This document shows, one piece after another, positions 8,420-15,611 of a stretch of 64,000 nt of DNA. The position numbers were made by a program, and so were the translations under genes. Position 1 is the stretch's first letter, and every line of letters starts with the position of its first letter. Under the pieces are notes generated by a model. That model searched no databases. It had not been told where the DNA came from and saw only the letters and a list, made by a program, of their open reading frames with translations. Source of the DNA: Mannheimia indoligenes (lineage in GTDB: Bacteria; Pseudomonadota; Gammaproteobacteria; Enterobacterales; Pasteurellaceae); contig NZ_JBAJJM010000006.1 of the NCBI RefSeq assembly GCF_036880405.1, positions 123,120 through 187,119 on the forward strand, written 5' to 3'.

Positions 8420-9442
8420 TTATCCACCGATACTGGATAAATTATTCCTCACCCCACTATCCCCAATATGCAAATAGTGGTGTTCTCGTTTACCTTGTAA
8501 AGCCGATTTCAAGCGAGTTTCAAGCTGTAATTGTTGATCGTCTGACTGCAATAAATCCCGAATATCAATCCCTTCTTCGCCAAATAAGCAAAGGTGTAAT
8601 TTTCCTAAGGCAGACACTCGCAGGCGATTACACGAGGCACAGAAATTCTTTTCATAAGGCATAATCAAACCGATTTCGCCTTTGTAATCTGGGTGGGATA
8701 ACACTTTAGCCGGACCATCAGATACTGCTTTTGGTTGTAGCTGCCAGCCTTCTCTGAACAAACGCTCCATCACAGATTGCCCTGAAAGATGCTGCTCTTT
8801 GAAAAAGCTGTCCATTTCGCCGGTTTCCATCAGCTCGATAAAACGCATTTGAATCGGTTTATCTTTAATCCACGCTAAAAATTTATCTAACTCGTGGGCG
8901 GTGTATTGTTTCATTAACACAGCATTGACTTTGATTTTTTTATAGCCAATTTCAAAGGCTTTATCAATGCCGTTTAAAATGGATTGCAGCTTGTTTTCGC
9001 CTGTAATCAGTTGAAATTGTCGAGTATCTAAACTATCAACACTCACGTTAATATCGGTAATACCGGCTTGCTGCCAGAGTTCAACATCACGCTCCATTCG
9101 GTAGCCGTTAGTGGTTAAGGCGACTTTGCGGATGCCGGCAGTTTGTGAAAGGGTATGAGCAATTTCGGCAAAATCTTTGCGTAAAGTCGGCTCTCCGCCT
9201 GTAATACGGATTTTCTCTGTACCTAGATTAGCAAAGGCTTTAGCGATACGTTGGATTTCGTCCACTTTCAGAAATGTCTGCTTGTGCGAAGGCGGCTGGT
9301 AGCCGTTAGGCAAGCAGTAATTACAACGGAAGTTACAAACATCGGTAACGGATAATCTCAAATAGGTATATTGACGCTGAAAGCGATCAACAAGCCCAGA
9401 GATATCATTACCCACGTTCTTAATTGGGATAATAGATTGCAT
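8420..9442 (-). CDS. moaA: GTP 3',8-cyclase (radical SAM)
   Basis: First enzyme of molybdenum cofactor synthesis; turns GTP into 3',8-cyclo-GTP with two 4Fe-4S clusters. Seen: the radical-SAM motif CNFRCNYC, the SAM-binding RITGGEPTLR, and the second cluster CASCNRLRVS followed about 13 residues on by LCLFG. The C-terminal Gly-Gly (SSIGG) is also present. The 340 residues match the family. The start follows AGGTG four bases upstream, and this ribosome-binding site is the last element of a Moco-riboswitch leader. Expected to feed the molybdoenzymes TorZ and BisC of this window. Confidence 0.98.
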   Translation of the reverse strand: MQSIIPIKNVGNDISGLVDRFQRQYTYLRLSVTDVCNFRCNYCLPNGYQPPSHKQTFLKVDEIQRIAKAFANLGTEKIRITGGEPTLRKDFAEIAHTLSQTAGIRKVALTTNGYRMERDVELWQQAGITDINVSVDSLDTRQFQLITGENKLQSILNGIDKAFEIGYKKIKVNAVLMKQYTAHELDKFLAWIKDKPIQMRFIELMETGEMDSFFKEQHLSGQSVMERLFREGWQLQPKAVSDGPAKVLSHPDYKGEIGLIMPYEKNFCASCNRLRVSALGKLHLCLFGEEGIDIRDLLQSDDQQLQLETRLKSALQGKREHHYLHIGDSGVRNNLSSIGG

Positions 9443-9446
9443 TTGA

Positions 9447-9540
9447 CACCTTTCTAAACACGAGAGGACAACCCATTTCTAAGTTATCCTTTGAACAGCT
9501 GAATCACAAAGCTGTTACTGGCATAAATTCCATATCAAAA
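9447..9540 (-). ncRNA. Molybdenum cofactor (Moco) riboswitch, moaA leader
   Basis: Reading on the minus strand: GATATGG, GCCAGTAACAGC, a hairpin AACAGC/GCTGTT, then the stem GGATAAC...GTTGTCC (9466-9489) with loop AGAAATG. CTCGTGTTTAGAAAGGTG follows, ending four bases before moaA. Order and bases agree with the Moco RNA motif known upstream of E. coli moaA, as I recall it (GATACGG, GCCGTGACAATGC, GAAGAAATGA hairpin, CGTATCTGGAAAGGTG). The first helix closes with several G-U pairs. The terminal AGGTG is the moaA ribosome-binding site, so Moco binding may block translation. A related element precedes torZ. Confidence 0.85.
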
Positions 9541-9682
9541 ATTTGTCTTTAATTTTTAGAGTTAGGAAATAATGCTCGGAGTCTTAAATAAAATTGGTTT
9601 TATTGTAGGGGGAGAATGCTGATTAAGCAAGAGGTATATAGTGGTATATTTTAAGCTCAGATCATAACTAAATCAGGTTGGT

Positions 9683-9696
9683 TTGATTTATATCAT
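9683..9696. promoter_or_regulatory. Candidate FNR box between moaA and the LuxR-PBP regulator
   Basis: TTGAT-TTAT-ATCAT differs by one base from the FNR consensus TTGAT-N4-ATCAA. It lies 60 bases before the regulator start and could serve either divergent gene. Anaerobic activation would suit Mo-cofactor and N/S-oxide reductase genes. The rest of the 9443-9755 gap holds the Moco leader and AT-rich DNA. Confidence 0.5.
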
Positions 9697-9755
9697 TTTT
9701 TTGAATAGGTAATTTTGTTATTTTAATTTGACAATTTTTTTACTTAGGAAAAAGA

Positions 9756-11495
9756 ATGACTGAAAATAATCAATGGTCTTGCTTGATTAATAAGCAAGGC
9801 GAGATTTTAGAATGGGAAAATAAAGCTGGAGTAGAGTATTTAACGCAGCTAGAACAACTCTGCCTCTATGCTCAAGCATTTCTTTATTCAGAGCAGACTT
9901 CATTATCTTTTTTCTATTGTTTGCCTCATCAGCATTGGCTCAAGGTTCTGCTAAAACGCCATCAAGAGTTTACATTAATACACGCAGAGCAGAGCAAATT
10001 ACCATTTGAACTGAGTAAGCGAGAAATTGAGTTATTAACGTTAGTCAGCAGTGGATTGAGTAATGAAGAAATTGCAAATGAATTAAATATCAGCAAGCGT
10101 ACCGTTGATAAACATATTGAAAATATTTTCTCTAAAACGAAAACAGAAAGTCGAACTTTGCTGGCTGTTTTTGCCATTACAGAGCATTTAATCTGCTTAC
10201 CAACACCGGGTAAGCTAGAACAATCTATTCTTGCTACTTTTAAAATCGAACAACTTGCTTTGCAAATTGCAAATAAAAAACAACCGCTTGTAATGAATGA
10301 ACCTGCAACTTTTTCGATTAATAATTATAGCCATCGCCCTATTATTCTTGGTGTACCCTATGTGGAACAGGGGATTGGACAAATTGATACCAAAGAATTA
10401 CTTAATGGTACGCAACTTGCGGTAGAAAATATAAATCGGCAAGGCGGTATTAATGGGCGAGAAGTACAAATTGCCACTGCCGGTTTTTGTGTAGAGGATA
10501 AATCCAGCATATTAAATGCTTATAATGCGTTGTTGGATCAAGAAGTTGATGCGATTTCTACCGCCTATGCTTGTTATTTGCCCGAAGTTCACGAACTCAT
10601 TGCAACCGAAGGCATTCCTTATTTACATATTGCTACTCATAGCGGTTCAAATAAACTTGCACAGAATTTGCCAAATAAGCGAATTGAGAATATGTTCCAA
10701 GTGTGTGCGAGCGATGTTACTTATAGCTTGGGTATTTTAAATTTTCTGCAATATTACCGTTATTATTATGCCGATTTTATGCAAAATAAAACGGTAATGA
10801 TCGTAAGTGTGAAATGGCAAAAAGTGGATATTGGTATCGATACTTTATCGCACAATTTGCATAAACAAGGTTGGAATATTGAATATGTAGAGCTAGAAAA
10901 AGAGCCTGCTGCTTATCAACATCTGATGCAGCAAATTCATAATATTTCACCTTCTATTATCGTACTTGCTTCTTATTTTGCGGAAGATATTGTCCATTTT
11001 CATCAAGCCTTTATTGAAAATCCGACTAATGCAATTATTTACAGTATTTATGCACCTTCTGCATTTTTGCCACACGAACAACCTTGCGAAGGAGTATTGT
11101 GGAGTACCAATAGTGGCTTAAGCGATAACTATTTAGGGCGGCAATTTTGCCAATGTTATGAACAGTTATTCGAGCGAAAACCCACTTATTCACAAGCCAG
11201 CATTGCTTATGATCAAGCTAATATTCTAGCAAATGCTTGGAAGCAAAGTGTTTCCTCCCGTCATTTTAAAGCGGTTTCGAATATTATTCGTCAGCAACCG
11301 CATTATGGCGTAAACGGTACTTATTATTTTAATACCGATAGCCAAATCGGTTTAACTTACCCGGAAACAAAAGACTTATCAATTAGCTTGCCACAGCTTA
11401 TCTATCAAATTCAGCAAGGCAGAAGTGCGGTAATTGCACCTGAGTTATTTGCTGATTCACAATTTGTGCTACCTGCTTGGTTTTCTTATAAATGA
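9756..11495 (+). CDS. LuxR-type HTH regulator fused to a periplasmic-binding-protein-like sensor domain
   Basis: The 579 residues fall into three parts. Residues 1-80 are a short domain I do not recognise. Residues 84-140 are a LuxR/FixJ-type helix-turn-helix (KREIELLTLVSSGLSNEEIA, then NISKRTVDKHIENIF). Residues about 196-560 resemble type I periplasmic binding proteins of the branched-chain amino acid/amide (Peripla_BP_6, UrtA/AmiC) kind: ILGVPYVEQG, NGTQLAVENINRQGGINGRE, DQEVDAISTAYACYLPEVH, and YSQASIAYDQANILANAW. No signal peptide or membrane span is seen, so ligand sensing would be in the cytosol. It is divergent from moaA and directly precedes torYZ, so it is probably their ligand-responsive regulator. 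The ligand is unknown; an N- or S-oxide or an amide is possible. Confidence 0.8.
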   Translation: MTENNQWSCLINKQGEILEWENKAGVEYLTQLEQLCLYAQAFLYSEQTSLSFFYCLPHQHWLKVLLKRHQEFTLIHAEQSKLPFELSKREIELLTLVSSGLSNEEIANELNISKRTVDKHIENIFSKTKTESRTLLAVFAITEHLICLPTPGKLEQSILATFKIEQLALQIANKKQPLVMNEPATFSINNYSHRPIILGVPYVEQGIGQIDTKELLNGTQLAVENINRQGGINGREVQIATAGFCVEDKSSILNAYNALLDQEVDAISTAYACYLPEVHELIATEGIPYLHIATHSGSNKLAQNLPNKRIENMFQVCASDVTYSLGILNFLQYYRYYYADFMQNKTVMIVSVKWQKVDIGIDTLSHNLHKQGWNIEYVELEKEPAAYQHLMQQIHNISPSIIVLASYFAEDIVHFHQAFIENPTNAIIYSIYAPSAFLPHEQPCEGVLWSTNSGLSDNYLGRQFCQCYEQLFERKPTYSQASIAYDQANILANAWKQSVSSRHFKAVSNIIRQQPHYGVNGTYYFNTDSQIGLTYPETKDLSISLPQLIYQIQQGRSAVIAPELFADSQFVLPAWFSYK

Positions 11496-11500
11496 TATTG

Positions 11501-11523
11501 AGGGAGAGTTTTCTCCCTTTTTT
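11501..11523 (+). terminator. Terminator of the LuxR-PBP regulator gene
   Basis: Stem AGGGAGA/TCTCCCT with a four-base loop and a run of T, starting a few bases after the stop. It separates the regulator transcript from torYZ. Confidence 0.85.
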
Positions 11524-11534
11524 ATTTGTTATTT

Positions 11535-11548
11535 TTGCCTTAGATCAA
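11535..11548. promoter_or_regulatory. Weak FNR-like box upstream of torY
   Basis: TTGCC-TTAG-ATCAA matches the FNR consensus TTGAT-N4-ATCAA in eight of ten informative positions, with one intact half-site. It is just upstream of the twin palindromes. Confidence 0.35.
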
Positions 11549-11553
11549 ACTTC

Positions 11554-11573
11554 ATTAACTCTTTTGAGTTAAT
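11554..11573. promoter_or_regulatory. Palindromic operator 1 upstream of torY
   Basis: Perfect palindrome ATTAACTC-TTTT-GAGTTAAT. A second copy lies exactly 40 bp downstream. Length and symmetry fit a LuxR/FixJ-type HTH dimer, and such a regulator is encoded immediately upstream. Confidence 0.65.
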
Positions 11574-11593
11574 ACGTATTTTTACTTATTGTT

Positions 11594-11613
11594 TATAACT
11601 CTAATGAGTTAAT
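11594..11613. promoter_or_regulatory. Palindromic operator 2 upstream of torY
   Basis: TATAACTC-TAAT-GAGTTAAT repeats operator 1 with one arm slightly changed. Centres are 40 bp apart, close to four helical turns, so two dimers would sit on the same face of the DNA. It ends 49 bases before the torY start. Confidence 0.65.
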
Positions 11614-11662
11614 AAAATGCCTTCGTCTTTAATTTTTAGCGTTTTTTAGTGGGGGTAGTTAT

Positions 11663-12778
11663 ATGTCTAAGATGAAAAAAATAGCCGCTTTTATTGGCAT
11701 TATGGGGCTTGGTGCTGCCGTTTTAGGTGGTTCGCAATATGCGATGAAAACCACGAATTCGACTGAATTTTGTGTCAGCTGTCATTCAATGGCTCACCCG
11801 CAAGCAGAATGGGAAGGAAGTGTGCATTTCTCCAACCGAAAAGGGATTCGGGCGGAGTGTTCAGATTGCCACGTACCGCAAGATGGCTTGCACTATTTCA
11901 AAGCAAAAGTGGTTGCTTTAAAAGATGTTTGGCATACCTTTGTTACCAACAAATTGCCTGACCAAGAAGCCTATGAGGCTCACCGTTTAGAGATGGCTCA
12001 ACGTGTGTGGGAGGATATGAAAGAAACAGATTCCGCGACTTGCCGTTCTTGCCATAGTTTTGATGCAATGGTGCTTTCAGAGCAAAAAGAAGCCGCACAG
12101 AAAATGCATAAACTTGCTCAAGAAACAAATCAAACCTGTATTGATTGCCATAAAGGTATTGCTCATTTTATGCCTGATATTCAAGTGGACAATGCAGCCG
12201 CTGCAGGTGAATTAGCAAAACACGGTGCAGAGTTTACCGCAAATGATAAAACGCTTTATGCTCTTGCAATGACGCCCGTTCAGCTAACACAAGGTGGCGA
12301 GATTCGCTTATTGCCTTATGCTGAATTGCATCAATGGAAAGAAGATGGCGAACAGCTAAAAGCAACTATTAATGGTTGGCAACAAGAAGGGGCAGAGTCT
12401 GTTGTGTATATGGATTTAGGCAAACGCATTATGGTTGCGCTATTACCTGATGAAGCACAAAGTAAAGTTAATATCGTAAAAACGGTTTTCGATAATGTAA
12501 CTAACTCTAATTGGAAAGAAGTGAATTTTGAAGTTACCGTTCCAAAAACCGCAGTAACTGCAAATATTGCTGCCTTAAATCAATTTGGCAATAACTTAAA
12601 CCAAACACATTGTAGTGGTTGCCACGCAGCAATAGGAGCTGATCACTATACTGCTAACCAGTGGATCGGTGTAGTTAATTCAATGAAAGATCGTACTTCA
12701 ATGTCTGCAGATGATGTACGTGCAGTAACCATTTATTTACAACGTAACGCTAAAGATATTGCAGGCAGTTCACATTAA
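11663..12778 (+). CDS. torY: Pentaheme c-type cytochrome TorY (NapC/NirT family with C-terminal heme domain)
   Basis: Carries electrons from menaquinol across the periplasmic face of the inner membrane to the terminal reductase TorZ. The 371 residues begin with a single N-terminal anchor (about residues 7-25). The NapC-like domain has four CxxCH heme sites at 37-41, 66-70, 127-131 and 159-163. The C-terminal domain has the fifth, CSGCH, at 317-321, which is the layout of TorC/TorY. GGGGG precedes the ATG. It is the first gene after the twin operators, and torZ follows in the same direction after a long structured leader. Confidence 0.95.
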   Translation: MSKMKKIAAFIGIMGLGAAVLGGSQYAMKTTNSTEFCVSCHSMAHPQAEWEGSVHFSNRKGIRAECSDCHVPQDGLHYFKAKVVALKDVWHTFVTNKLPDQEAYEAHRLEMAQRVWEDMKETDSATCRSCHSFDAMVLSEQKEAAQKMHKLAQETNQTCIDCHKGIAHFMPDIQVDNAAAAGELAKHGAEFTANDKTLYALAMTPVQLTQGGEIRLLPYAELHQWKEDGEQLKATINGWQQEGAESVVYMDLGKRIMVALLPDEAQSKVNIVKTVFDNVTNSNWKEVNFEVTVPKTAVTANIAALNQFGNNLNQTHCSGCHAAIGADHYTANQWIGVVNSMKDRTSMSADDVRAVTIYLQRNAKDIAGSSH

Positions 12779-12826
12779 TTTTTAACTTAGAGGATACCGA
12801 GCTTGTGAACCTAAGTCTCTAGGTGA

Positions 12827-12955
12827 GATATGGTAGCAAGCCGTAAAGAAGCGGAACAAGCGGTCGTTTTTTGCGAAAATTTTGCAAAAAAACCTAGCAA
12901 CTTTACCAATGGATAAGCGAGAAATGGTTTATCCACTCGACTTCAGAAAGGTGTC
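12827..12955 (+). ncRNA. Moco-type RNA element between torY and torZ, carrying an uptake signal in one arm
   Basis: It repeats the parts of the moaA leader in order. GATATGG (12827-12833) is followed by GCCGTAAAGAAGC, then a hairpin formed by an uptake-signal copy, then stem GGATAAGC/GGTTTATCC (12911-12934) with loop AGAAAT, then CTCGACTTCAGAAAGGTGTC. The hairpin stem has a pair changed compared with the moaA copy (C-G to G-U), so structure is kept. Pairing of the outer helix is poor here and may use bases further upstream (12788-12825 also folds). AGGTG is 33 bases from the torZ start, so the output mechanism must differ from that of moaA. A tungsten-cofactor variant is also possible. Confidence 0.65.
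12856..12890 (+). repeat. DNA uptake signal embedded in the torZ leader RNA
   Basis: ACAAGCGGTC with the downstream TTTTGCAAA, lying where the variable helix of the Moco-type element should be. GGT..TTTTTTGC pairs with GCAAAAAAACC, so the uptake sequence itself makes the helix. Confidence 0.7.
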
Positions 12956-12987
12956 TATTTTTAACTTAACTTCAAATGAGGTTTATT

Positions 12988-15474
12988 ATGAAAAAGCAAG
13001 ACAATATTGACGTAAGTCGTCGTGGTTTTCTAAAAAAATCATCACTTAGCTTAGCTGCCGGTGCAGGTTTTTCAACCGGTACCACAGGGGTAGTGGGTGC
13101 ATTAGCATCAACCAGTGCAAAAGCAGCTGAAATGAATGCGGTTCTAACTGCCGCTCACTGGGGACCATTAGCCGTTGTGGTTGAGAACGGAAAAGTGGTG
13201 AAATCTGATTCGGCTATTGATATTTCTGTACCAAATGAATTACAGCACGTTGTGGCTGATCAAGTTCACGGCGAAGCTCGTGTGAAATATCCGATGGTGC
13301 GTAAAGGCTACTTAGAAGGTAATAAAGATACAACCTTACGTGGACGTGATGAATGGGTTCGAGTTTCTTGGGAGAAAGCCTTTGAATTAGTTCACGGAGG
13401 AATAAAATCAGCCCGTGATACACACGGTGCAACCAGTATTTTTGCAGGTTCTTATGGTTGGTATAGCTCAGGCTCATTACACGCAGCACGTACATTATTA
13501 CATCGCTATATGAACTTAACCGGCGGTTTTGTTGGGGTAAAAGGCGATTATTCGACCGGTGCAGCTCAAGTTATTATGCCACACGTACTTGGTACTATTG
13601 AGGTATATGAGCAACAAACCAGCTGGGAAGTTTTACTTGAAAGTAGCGATATTATCGTGCTTTGGTCAGCAAACCCATTAACAACGCTACGTAATGCGTG
13701 GACATCAACCGATCAACAAGGTATTGAATATTTCAAAAAATTCAAAGAAACAGGTAAACGCATTATCTGTATTACCCCTGAACGTAATGAATCGGCTCAA
13801 TATCTAAATGCAGAATGGCTCCCGGTGAATACAGGTACTGACGTTGCATTAATGTTAGGTATTGCACATACCTTAGTAAGTGAAGATAAACACGATAAAG
13901 CATTTTTGAAAAAATATACTGCCGGCTATGATAAATTCGAAGAGTATTTACTAGGTAAAAACGATAACCAACCGAAAGATGCCGAATGGGCAGCCAAAAT
14001 TTGTGGTGTATCTGCAGAGAAAATTAAACAATTAGCCGCTGATTTCTCATCAAAACGCACGATGTTAATGGGCGGTTGGGGTATGCAACGTCAAAGACAC
14101 GGTGAACAAACTCACTGGATGTTAGTTACTCTTGCTTCAATGTTAGGGCAAATCGGATTACCGGGAGGCGGTTTCGGTTTAAGTTACCACTATGCAAATG
14201 GCGGTGTGCCAACAGCAACCGGCGGTATTGTTGGGGCAATTTCAGCTAATGCAGGCGGTGATGTAGGTGAAAAAACGTGGTTAGATGATACTTCAAAAGC
14301 CTCTTTCCCATTAGCCCGTATTTCCGATGCGTTACTGAATCCGGGTAAAACCATTCAATATAACGGAACAGAAATTACTTATCCGGATATCAAAGTCATT
14401 TACTGGGCAGGGGGTAATCCATTAGTTCATCATCAAGATACGAATACGATGGTAAAAGCGTGGCAAAAACCGGATTTGATTGTCGTAAATGAATGTTATT
14501 GGACGCCAACCGCTCGTATGGCAGATATTTTATTACCGGCAACAACAAGTTACGAACGTAATGACTTAACAATGTCAGGCGACTATTCAATGATGAATAT
14601 TTTCCCAATGAAACAGGTGGTTGAACCACAATTTGAAGCGAAAAGTGATTACGATATTTTTGCGGAGCTTTCTAAACGTGCCGGTGTAGAAGATAAATTT
14701 ACCGAAGGTAAATCGGAAATGGATTGGCTCAAAGGTTTCTACCAATCTGCCTTTGATGCAGCCCGCAAAAACAGAGTTATTATGCCGAATTTCGATAAAT
14801 TCTGGACAGAAAATAAACCTGTTACCTTTAAAGTAAGTGATAAAGCGAAAAAATGGGTACGTTATGAAGAATTCCGCAACGATCCATTACTCAATCCACT
14901 CGGTACACCATCAGGTAAAATTGAGATCTTCTCTGATGTTGTTGCAAAAATGAACTATGATGACTGTAAAGGACACCCAACTTGGATGGAACCGGAAGAG
15001 TATGCAGGTAATGTAACCGCTGAAGCACCACTGGCTTTAGTTACACCGCACCCATACTACCGTTTACACAGTCAGCTGGCTCATACCTCTCTGCGTAGTA
15101 AATATACAGTAAAAGATCGTGAGCCTGTTTTAATTCACAAAGATGATGCAGCAGCCCGAGGCATTGCTGATGGCGATATTGTGCGTGTATTTAACGCTCG
15201 CGGTCAGGTTCTTGCCGGGGCAGTCGTAACCGACGGTATTATCAAAGGAACAGTTGCTATTCACGAAGGGGCTTGGTATGACCCGGCAGATGCAGGTCAA
15301 AGCGAAAAACCATTATGTAAGTTTGGCTGCCCTAACGTACTAACCCGTGATGAAGGCACATCAAAACTGGCACAGGGTAACTCTCCAAATACTGCAATAG
15401 TGCAAGTTGAGAAATTCACCGGCGAAGCACCGGAAGTAACAGTCTTTAAAGAGCCTAAATACACAGAGGCTTAA
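12988..15474 (+). CDS. torZ: Periplasmic N-/S-oxide reductase TorZ (Mo-bisMGD, Tat-exported)
   Basis: DMSO-reductase-family molybdoenzyme reducing TMAO or biotin/methionine sulfoxides as terminal acceptors. The ATG at 12988 follows TGAGGT and gives 828 residues; an ATG four codons upstream is less well placed. The N-terminus has a twin-arginine signal, SRRGFLKKS (Arg11, Arg12), a hydrophobic stretch and AKA before the mature start. There is no N-terminal Fe-S motif, as in the TorA/TorZ/DorA group. The molybdenum-ligand serine lies in KGDYSTGAAQ (about Ser189). Electrons come from TorY just upstream. A cytoplasmic paralogue is at 26843-29188. Substrate range cannot be read from sequence. Confidence 0.93.
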   Translation: MKKQDNIDVSRRGFLKKSSLSLAAGAGFSTGTTGVVGALASTSAKAAEMNAVLTAAHWGPLAVVVENGKVVKSDSAIDISVPNELQHVVADQVHGEARVKYPMVRKGYLEGNKDTTLRGRDEWVRVSWEKAFELVHGGIKSARDTHGATSIFAGSYGWYSSGSLHAARTLLHRYMNLTGGFVGVKGDYSTGAAQVIMPHVLGTIEVYEQQTSWEVLLESSDIIVLWSANPLTTLRNAWTSTDQQGIEYFKKFKETGKRIICITPERNESAQYLNAEWLPVNTGTDVALMLGIAHTLVSEDKHDKAFLKKYTAGYDKFEEYLLGKNDNQPKDAEWAAKICGVSAEKIKQLAADFSSKRTMLMGGWGMQRQRHGEQTHWMLVTLASMLGQIGLPGGGFGLSYHYANGGVPTATGGIVGAISANAGGDVGEKTWLDDTSKASFPLARISDALLNPGKTIQYNGTEITYPDIKVIYWAGGNPLVHHQDTNTMVKAWQKPDLIVVNECYWTPTARMADILLPATTSYERNDLTMSGDYSMMNIFPMKQVVEPQFEAKSDYDIFAELSKRAGVEDKFTEGKSEMDWLKGFYQSAFDAARKNRVIMPNFDKFWTENKPVTFKVSDKAKKWVRYEEFRNDPLLNPLGTPSGKIEIFSDVVAKMNYDDCKGHPTWMEPEEYAGNVTAEAPLALVTPHPYYRLHSQLAHTSLRSKYTVKDREPVLIHKDDAAARGIADGDIVRVFNARGQVLAGAVVTDGIIKGTVAIHEGAWYDPADAGQSEKPLCKFGCPNVLTRDEGTSKLAQGNSPNTAIVQVEKFTGEAPEVTVFKEPKYTEA

Positions 15475-15480
15475 TAGCGA

Positions 15481-15513
15481 AAAAAGCACAGAGTTTAAAC
15501 TCTGTGCTTTTTT
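15481..15513 (+). terminator. Terminator of torYZ
   Basis: Perfect palindrome GCACAGAG-TTTAAA-CTCTGTGC preceded by A-run and followed by T-run, right after the torZ stop. Confidence 0.9.
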
Positions 15514-15517
15514 GCTT

Positions 15518-15575
15518 ACAAGCGGTTATATTTCTTCAATTTTTTGCAAATCTTTCTATTTTTTTGACCGCTTGT
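15518..15575. repeat. Inverted pair of uptake signals
   Basis: ACAAGCGGTT at 15518 and GACCGCTTGT ending at 15575 face each other with TTTTTGCAAA between. Such pairs can form a second hairpin after torZ and mark the junction with the restriction-modification genes. Confidence 0.75.
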
Positions 15576-15611
15576 TACAATAATGCACTTTTATTTTTTC
15601 AGGTGTATTTT

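Noticed and set aside
8185..8477. Short frames on both strands in the moaA-moaC gap
   Set aside because: They are translations of the inverted repeat and uptake signal, with no ribosome-binding site; the two strands mirror each other.
9756..11495. Two separate genes (regulator plus exported binding protein)
   Set aside because: The frame is continuous, with no internal start with a ribosome-binding site and no signal peptide before the binding-protein-like part.
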